A program made the position numbers and the translations under genes. Of a stretch of 12,010 nt of DNA, positions 7,445-12,010 are shown piece by piece. Each line of letters begins with the position of its first letter. The first letter of the stretch is position 1. The notes under the pieces were generated by a model. It saw nothing but the letters and a program-made list of their open reading frames with translations. It had not been told where the DNA came from and ran no database searches. The DNA comes from Flammeovirgaceae bacterium UBA5867 (GTDB taxonomy: Bacteria; Bacteroidota; Bacteroidia; Cytophagales; Cyclobacteriaceae): contig DJFR01000017.1 of assembly GCA_002432545.1 (NCBI GenBank), forward strand, positions 303 to 12,312, written 5' to 3'.

Positions 7445-9616
7445 ATGTCTATACTACCGAAAACAAACAGACGCGATTTTCTAAAGCTGGCAACAACAGC
7501 AGGCGGTGGTCTTTTACTTGGCTTTCACTGGAGTGATACCGAGGCAGCACCGGCTGCCGCAAAAGTAATCAGCGATGTCTCAACGATACCTTCAGCTATA
7601 GCTGATTTTAACAGCTACCTGTCGATAGCACCCGATGGTATCGTTACGATCTTTTCTCCGAATCCTGAACTTGGACAGAATATAAAAACTTCGTTCCCGA
7701 TGATTGTTGCTGAAGAGCTCGATGCTGACTGGACGAAAGTAAAAGTAATTCAGGCTGCGCTTGATACTAAAAAGTTTGAACGCCAGGTAACAGGCGGAAG
7801 CGGTGCAATTCCTCATTCATGGGAACGCCTGCGCAAAGCAGGTGCCACTGCACGACAGATGTTAGTAGAAGCCGCTGCGAAACGCTGGAATATACCAGCC
7901 ACTTCGTTAACAACGGATACAGGTTTTGTACTCGATGCAAGCAGTGGACGCAAACTTCACTATGGCGAACTTGCTACCGAAGCAGCTGCTATACCTGTAC
8001 CGGCCGATGTAAAATTGAAATCCATCAAGGATTTTAAACTTATCGGTACGGCTATACGCAATGTTGATAACGATGAAATGATTACCGGTAAACCGCTATA
8101 CGGTTTGGACTTTTACCGCGAAGGAATGTTGCATGCTATGATACAACGTCCGTTATCGTTTGGTACTAAAATAAAATCCGTAGATGCCGCAGCGGCCAAA
8201 GCCATGCCTGGCATTGTAGATGTAGTCACATTCAAGAATAATGTAGCTATTGTAGGGAAGTCTACCTGGCAGGTAAATAAAGCACGCAAAGTATTAAAAG
8301 TAGAATATGAGACAGAAGGTGCTATTGAAAGTAGCGCTGATCATGATCGTATCCTGAAAACTTTATTGGACAGTAAAGACGCTACCGTAAAGCGTAAAGA
8401 CGGAGATGTAGATATAGCGTTTAAGTCTGCAGCAAAAGTAATTACCAGAGAATATCAATGTCCATTCCTGTCGCATGCACCGATGGAACCTATGAACTTC
8501 TTCGCGCATGTTCGTGCCGATGGCGCTGAGTTGATTGGCCCGACACAAACTCCGGAGATGGCACGCAATGAGACAGCAAAATTATTAGGACTTCAACCTG
8601 AACAAGTTACCGTTGAACTCACACGACTTGGTGGCGGCTTCGGACGAAGACTCAAAGCTGACTATGTATTGGAAGCTGCTGAACTCTCAAGCATCATCAA
8701 AGCTCCTGTAAAAGTAATCTGGACACGCGAAGATGATATGACGGGAGGAAGCTATCGTCCTGCCGTGCGCTATAGATTCGATGCCGCGCTCGATGCACAG
8801 GGAAATCTCATCGGTTATAAATTACGCGGTGTCGGTATAAATGCAGGCAACACTACGCGCGAAGACAATTTCCCTTCGGGTGCTGTTGATAATGTACTGA
8901 TTGAAACGATCGAACATAAATCTCCTGTTACTACCGGAGCGTGGCGCGCACCGATCACAAACTTCCTGGCATTTGCCGAGCAGGCATTTCTCGATGAAGT
9001 GGCCTCTGCTTCCAAACAGGATCCTGTTACCTTCAGACTAAACCTGTTGAACAAGGCGAAGCAATCACCGGTAGGCGCTGTCAAGTATGATATCGATCGA
9101 ATGAAAGGTGTGATTGAGTTAGCGGCAGAAAAATCGCAGTGGGGCAAGAAGAAAGATATAGCACAGGGTTTCAGTGTATATTTCTCACACCGCTCGTATG
9201 TAGCACAGGTTGCAGAAGTCGCGATGAAGAAGGGAACACCGATCTTGCAAAAGATATATGCTGCTGCAGATTGTGGTGTCGTGGTAAATCTCAGCGGTGC
9301 CAACCAGCAGGTGAGGGGTGGTATTGTTGATGGACTCGGACATGCATTCTATAGCAACCTTACTTTCAAGGATGGTGCAGCGGAACAAAAGAACTTCAAC
9401 ACGTATCGGTTGATCCGCATGAAAGAGATTCCTGAAATTGATGTACACTTTGTAAAGAATGAGATCAGTCCTACAGGACTTGGTGAACCAGCATTGCCCC
9501 CAACGGGCGGAGCAGTAGCCAATGCGTTGTTTAAAGCTACCGGCAAACGTCTCTACAACCAGCCGTTCATCAAACAGGAAGAATTGAAAGGTGTAAACCT
9601 GGGCGAGCGGATGTAA
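7445..9616 (+). CDS. iorB: Isoquinoline 1-oxidoreductase-like large subunit, Mo-cofactor binding, Tat-exported
   Basis: 723 aa. The N-terminus has a twin-arginine signal (NRRDFLKL, residues 8-15, then a Gly/Leu-rich hydrophobic stretch and AxA-type cleavage region near 33-39), so the folded Mo enzyme is expected in the periplasm. About residues 200-290 form the a/b hammerhead domain typical of aldehyde oxidase/xanthine dehydrogenase large subunits. The Mo-pterin region includes GGGFGRR (396-402), GAWRAP (498-503) and, near the C-terminus, GLGEPALPPTGGAVANA, in which E681 corresponds to the catalytic Glu of the family. The enzyme would hydroxylate an aldehyde or N-heteroaromatic carbon with water as oxygen donor. 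No FAD subunit and no cytochrome c gene lies beside it; IorAB-type enzymes typically pass electrons to a cytochrome or quinone pool. Start ATG two bases after the iorA stop. Confidence 0.9.
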   Translation: MSILPKTNRRDFLKLATTAGGGLLLGFHWSDTEAAPAAAKVISDVSTIPSAIADFNSYLSIAPDGIVTIFSPNPELGQNIKTSFPMIVAEELDADWTKVKVIQAALDTKKFERQVTGGSGAIPHSWERLRKAGATARQMLVEAAAKRWNIPATSLTTDTGFVLDASSGRKLHYGELATEAAAIPVPADVKLKSIKDFKLIGTAIRNVDNDEMITGKPLYGLDFYREGMLHAMIQRPLSFGTKIKSVDAAAAKAMPGIVDVVTFKNNVAIVGKSTWQVNKARKVLKVEYETEGAIESSADHDRILKTLLDSKDATVKRKDGDVDIAFKSAAKVITREYQCPFLSHAPMEPMNFFAHVRADGAELIGPTQTPEMARNETAKLLGLQPEQVTVELTRLGGGFGRRLKADYVLEAAELSSIIKAPVKVIWTREDDMTGGSYRPAVRYRFDAALDAQGNLIGYKLRGVGINAGNTTREDNFPSGAVDNVLIETIEHKSPVTTGAWRAPITNFLAFAEQAFLDEVASASKQDPVTFRLNLLNKAKQSPVGAVKYDIDRMKGVIELAAEKSQWGKKKDIAQGFSVYFSHRSYVAQVAEVAMKKGTPILQKIYAAADCGVVVNLSGANQQVRGGIVDGLGHAFYSNLTFKDGAAEQKNFNTYRLIRMKEIPEIDVHFVKNEISPTGLGEPALPPTGGAVANALFKATGKRLYNQPFIKQEELKGVNLGERM

Positions 9617-9660
9617 CGGATGAATTGATTAGATTCGAAGTATAATTTAGTTTCTTACTG

Positions 9661-9705
9661 AAGACACAGAGATCATAAACAAAACGTTGTTGATCGCTGT
9701 GTCTT
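9661..9705 (+). terminator. Hairpin terminator between convergent genes
   Basis: aagacacag (9661-9669) pairs with ctgtgtctt (9697-9705). After one mismatch, gatca (9671-9675) pairs with tgatc (9691-9695), leaving a 15-base loop. A short T-rich tail (tctgttt) follows on the + strand. It sits between the iorB stop (9616) and the stop of the convergent YHS gene (9729) and best fits termination of the iorAB operon. The tail is weaker than at 6811. Confidence 0.6.
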
Positions 9706-9728
9706 TCTGTTTCAAGAGCTATATATAG

Positions 9729-10187
9729 TTACCGCATCTTCTGTACCCAGAGCTTATCGGCTTTTTCTTTGTTCTTCTTTTCATCCGCGTTCCATGCGCG
9801 AAGGTGATTCTTTCCGTTGAAGTTGTAGAACAGGTATACTTTTCCATTAATGATCTTGAAAGTAGAAGGATCCGCTTTTACACGTTGTCCGTCTACCGCC
9901 ATTGAATAAGCATCCCAGCCTCCATATGCAGGTTCGTATTTAGCTGGCGACTTTTTGAATTCTTCCAGGTTTTCATTGTTTACGAAGTAGTAGGTGAGGC
10001 CTTTGTGTGTATAGGCAAAGTCTTCTGTACCTTTGGCTGCTTTACCTTTAAAGTAACTTACCGGGTCGAAATCTTTTATGGCAATGCCGTTGTCGTTATT
10101 GAAGTTTCGCAGACGCGTGGCATTTTCAGTTTGCGCCATAGCACCGAGTGAAACAAAAAGAGCAAAAATGATCAGGTAAAGTTTCAT
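9729..10187 (-). CDS. Secreted YHS-domain protein lacking the usual Cys/Sec
   Basis: 152 aa from ATG 10187. Residues 1-18 are a signal peptide (MKLYLIIFALFVSLGAMA, then QTEN), so the protein is periplasmic or outer-membrane facing. Residues 36-135 match the YHS-type '(seleno)protein' family: DFDPVSYFKGKAAKGTEDFAYTHKG, YYFVNNENLEEFKKSPAKY, AYGGWDAY, and the closing FKIINGKVYLFYN and WNADEKK. In relatives I recall, the position after GGW/GGY is Cys or selenocysteine (GGWCAYA type); here it is Asp (D92), so a metal- or redox-related role of that residue would be lost. An in-frame ATG exists upstream at 10244, but it would add 19 residues before the signal peptide and would overlap the -33 box of the promoter at 10212-10245. 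The shorter start is therefore preferred. The exact function of the family is not established. Confidence 0.85.
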   Translation of the reverse strand: MKLYLIIFALFVSLGAMAQTENATRLRNFNNDNGIAIKDFDPVSYFKGKAAKGTEDFAYTHKGLTYYFVNNENLEEFKKSPAKYEPAYGGWDAYSMAVDGQRVKADPSTFKIINGKVYLFYNFNGKNHLRAWNADEKKNKEKADKLWVQKMR

Positions 10188-10211
10188 GATGTTAGAGATT
10201 ATTCCAGACAT

Positions 10212-10245
10212 CAAAGATAAAATGATGTTACGTGACCCTGCCAAA
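10212..10245 (-). promoter_or_regulatory. Bacteroidota-type sigma promoter of the YHS gene
   Basis: Read on the minus strand, TTTG (10245-10242), a 22-base spacer, then TATCTTTG (10219-10212), a full match to the Bacteroidota -7 consensus TAnnTTTG with a -33 TTG element at acceptable spacing. The -7 box ends 24 bases upstream of ATG 10187, leaving a short leader. It fixes the start choice for the YHS gene. Confidence 0.65.
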
Positions 10246-10433
10246 CCTTTGGCGACAATTCATGCCGCATGCCGGTGAAAATCTGGTATGCGCCAGAAAA
10301 GAACGCACTTTCTTACTCCCAGCGGACACAGATTTTCTCAGAATATTTTCTATCAAGACGAATTATTCCTTCAAGCAAACGATCTGGTTTTATCGTGTGC
10401 ATTCTGCGGGCTTGAGTTTTTACCTGTAGGCAT

Positions 10434-10475
10434 AAAAAAACTTCAAGCCATCGTAAGAATACGCGACCTGAAGTT
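10434..10475 (-). terminator. Rho-independent terminator of the HEIGH metallopeptidase gene
   Basis: Read on the minus strand, AACTTCA (10475-10469) pairs with TGAAGTT (10445-10439), with an inner GTCG/CGAT pairing (one G-T wobble), and the hairpin runs directly into seven T (10440-10434). It lies about 30 bases after the stop codon at 10507-10505. Confidence 0.8.
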
Positions 10476-10504
10476 CACTATCCAAACACTATACCTGTTT
10501 TCTA

Positions 10505-11779
10505 TTAAGGATATCCGTAGAAGCCAACGCCTTCGTATGTATAGCCGCTTCCGCCTGAACCAAGCTCAGCCCAGTTTGTGGTGTAGAAATGATCGGAATC
10601 GCTTCCGCTATAGTAACGATATACGGGCGCAGTGCCGCTTACCTGCGATGTAAACGCATAGAACGCTATACCTTCATACGTGTAACCATCTTTGCCTGCA
10701 CCTAATTCACTCCAGCTGGTTGTATAGAAGTGATCGCTGGCATTTCCACTATAGTATCGATATACAGGAACTGAACCTGCAACCTGTGTGGTGTTGGCAA
10801 ATATAGCTATACCTTCCAGTACATAGCCGTCTTTACCTGCTCCGAGTTCGCCCCAATTGGTTGTATAAAAATGATCACGTGCGCTGCCGCTATAGTACCG
10901 GTATACTGCGGATGTTCCGGCTGGTATATTCCGGCTTGGATACACCGTTGTAAGCGCTGTAACATCTTCACTGGTAAACGGACGATCTGTTCCGTTTGAG
11001 CAAGCCAGCATCCACGAATTAGCAGACGGTGCCGTAGGTGTACCCGGAATATGGTTCGCACCAACACCGGCATCGCCTTCATTACCACCGCTGCCACAAC
11101 TGAACGCTCGGTTCATATAGTCTGTATGACGGAAGCCGATAGCGTGACCAATCTCGTGTGCTATAACAGTAGTGGCATCTGCGCGTGTAGACGTATTGTT
11201 GTAATAGTATGTATTGAGTCTTATCGGGCTGGCTGGATTTCCGTTTGTCGGGAAACCTGCGCTGAATCCGAGGGTGTTACTCACTTCGTAAAAAGAAAGT
11301 ATACTGATATCAGCAGCGGCCGAATTTGTGGTGCGTTGAAAGGTCAATCCAAGGTTCTGCGCGTTATACCGGGCCAGTGCAGCATCAAACGAACTCTGCA
11401 TATAGGAGCCGAATCCAGCGTCCATATATATCTGCAAGGTTCGTGGTGTACCTATTACAAGCTGGTTGGTTCGGTAGTGTTCTTCTCTTCCGGAAGCTGA
11501 CGGTGCTTTCGAACTCTCAACAAGATCGTCAATCATGTCTTCTGTTAAAAACATGTCATACTCTACGAGATATCCATCTTCAAATTTCCGGAATCCTTCA
11601 CTAGTGTCGAACCCGGCTTCCTGCAGCTTTGATGCTACACGACTGAGATCTTCATCCTCTGAGGCTGTTGGTGAAAGTTTATCACTTTCGCAGGAAGCAA
11701 TGATCAGCGCCATGCACAGTATAAAAAGGCATGACAGTAGCGTACTCCTCCCGGGAGTCCTTCTTCGAAAAACATTCAT
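10505..11779 (-). CDS. Lipoprotein HEIGH-type metzincin peptidase with three DUF5648-type repeats
   Basis: 424 aa. Residues 1-30 are a lipoprotein signal peptide: basic RRRTPGR, hydrophobic LLSCLFILCMALI, lipobox IASC with C30 as the acylated Cys. Residues 44-90 look like a small propeptide-like alpha/beta segment. The catalytic domain spans about 105-282: VIAHEIGHAIGFRH gives the full metzincin zinc motif (H208, E209, H212, H218), and SWMLAC (M257) is a plausible Met-turn. This matches the 'dual-action HEIGH metallo-peptidase' type. From 292 to the end are three repeats of 47 residues starting VYRYYSG (292, 339, 386), each with DHFYTT.W.ELG.G..GY.(Y/L)EG..F. These are DUF5648-type modules, probably for surface or carbohydrate contact. 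The protein is likely anchored to the outer membrane. It is a single-gene unit with its own terminator; substrate unknown. Confidence 0.88.
   Translation of the reverse strand: MNVFRRRTPGRSTLLSCLFILCMALIIASCESDKLSPTASEDEDLSRVASKLQEAGFDTSEGFRKFEDGYLVEYDMFLTEDMIDDLVESSKAPSASGREEHYRTNQLVIGTPRTLQIYMDAGFGSYMQSSFDAALARYNAQNLGLTFQRTTNSAAADISILSFYEVSNTLGFSAGFPTNGNPASPIRLNTYYYNNTSTRADATTVIAHEIGHAIGFRHTDYMNRAFSCGSGGNEGDAGVGANHIPGTPTAPSANSWMLACSNGTDRPFTSEDVTALTTVYPSRNIPAGTSAVYRYYSGSARDHFYTTNWGELGAGKDGYVLEGIAIFANTTQVAGSVPVYRYYSGNASDHFYTTSWSELGAGKDGYTYEGIAFYAFTSQVSGTAPVYRYYSGSDSDHFYTTNWAELGSGGSGYTYEGVGFYGYP
10508..10906 (-). repeat. Three tandem 141-bp coding repeats (DUF5648-type)
   Basis: Copies run 10906-10766, 10765-10625 and 10624-10508 on the minus strand, the last ending at the stop codon. 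The amino-acid period is exactly 47. Key conserved positions per copy are VYRYYSG, DHFYTT, ELG, GY and EG. Copies 1 and 2 share the ELGAGKDGY block, while copy 3 has ELGSGGSGY. Confidence 0.9.
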
Positions 11780-11910
11780 AATAACGTGTGGTTTTAAAGA
11801 TTTAAAAGAAAATAATAATTACTAACAATGGTTATAATAACGATGCAATGATAGGGATAAAGATTTATACTTTCCCAAACGGATATAAATAAATTTTAAA
11901 AAAATAAATA

Positions 11911-11932
11911 TATACCTGAATTATCAGGTATA
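11911..11932. repeat. 9-bp inverted repeat, possible operator or hairpin
   Basis: Arms tatacctga (11911-11919) and tcaggtata (11924-11932) are exact reverse complements around the 4-base spacer atta. No T run follows in either direction, so an operator or structured RNA is more likely than a terminator. Confidence 0.55.
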
Positions 11933-11933
11933 G

Positions 11934-11998
11934 TATATACCAGCGATGCATACATATATAGGTATACAGTTGTTACAACGGAACACCGCTGGTATATA
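11934..11998. repeat. 12-bp inverted repeat enclosing smaller palindromes
   Basis: Arms tatataccagcg (11934-11945) and cgctggtatata (11987-11998) are perfect reverse complements separated by 41 bases. The interior carries gtatac (11962-11967) and gttgt/acaac around a single T (11969-11979). The left arm begins two bases after the neighbouring inverted repeat. Confidence 0.6.
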
Positions 11999-12010
11999 TC
12001 TGCAACTATT

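Larger units (their letters stand above)
11780..12010. other. AT-rich non-coding end of window
   Basis: No credible coding frame was found. It holds the upstream region of the minus-strand metallopeptidase gene (start at 11779) and, from about 11905, a dense group of palindromes described separately. No perfect TTTG/TAnnTTTG promoter was seen for the minus-strand gene. Confidence 0.5.

Noticed and set aside
8815..9303. 162-codon minus-strand open frame inside iorB
   Set aside because: It lies wholly within a well-conserved Mo-subunit gene and has no signal, domain or promoter of its own.
10188..10244. Longer N-terminus for the YHS protein from ATG 10244
   Set aside because: It would place 19 residues ahead of a normal signal peptide and its start would lie within the -33 box of the promoter; ATG 10187 fits better.
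10313..10402. Minus-strand 29-codon frame (starts MHTIKPDRLLEGIIRL) between the metzincin terminator and the YHS gene
   Set aside because: It looks protein-like, but it is very short, has no visible promoter or membrane/leader feature, and I recognise no family; it could be a gene remnant. A translated search would decide.
11934..11998. Terminal inverted repeats of an insertion sequence or MITE
   Set aside because: The arms are only 41 bases apart, no flanking direct repeat was seen and there is no transposase; too small to call a mobile element.

Overview
The window reads as a chromosomal stretch from a member of the Bacteroidota. The evidence is a type IX secretion (T9SS) C-terminal sorting domain on the 4668-6776 product, a textbook Bacteroidota-type promoter (TTTG / TATCTTTG) in front of the YHS gene, no obvious Shine-Dalgarno sequences, and a gene repertoire typical of soil or aquatic members of that phylum. 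Base composition is moderate, but TATATA strings and ATA isoleucine codons are unusually frequent throughout. No rRNA, tRNA, CRISPR array, transposase or integrase was seen.

Left third (3-4316, + strand): three consecutive co-directional genes spaced about 60 bp apart, probably one transcription unit entering from the left edge. The first is cut by the window edge and carries a divergent OmpA-like domain. The second and third are paralogues (both start MKET) sharing an N-terminal DUF4157 module (Pfam 'eCIS core domain') with a HELTH zinc-protease motif. They carry unrelated C-terminal payloads: a Cys-pair-rich module plus a canonical OmpA-like peptidoglycan-binding domain in one, and a complete M14-type zinc carboxypeptidase/amidase-like domain in the other. 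Neither full-length protein has a signal peptide. This is the most interesting part of the window. It looks like a small array of modular cargo or effector-type proteins with a cell-wall theme, of the kind linked to extracellular contractile injection systems, although no injection-system structural gene is visible here.

Middle (4317-6842): a 39-codon membrane microprotein gene lies on the minus strand, convergent with the DUF4157 array. It is followed by a secreted beta-propeller-like protein ending in a T9SS sorting domain and a clear rho-independent terminator.

Right-centre (6981-9705): a two-gene operon encodes an isoquinoline 1-oxidoreductase-like molybdenum hydroxylase, with a small [2Fe-2S] subunit and a large Mo-cofactor subunit carrying a Tat signal. 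The subunits would be exported together and act in the periplasm. A hairpin follows between this operon and the convergent YHS gene.

Right end (9729-12010, - strand genes): a secreted YHS-domain protein lacks the Cys/Sec usually found in its family. Beyond it is a lipoprotein metzincin (HEIGH type) with three exact-period C-terminal DUF5648-type repeats and its own terminator. The last ~230 bases are AT-rich and non-coding and contain several nested palindromes.
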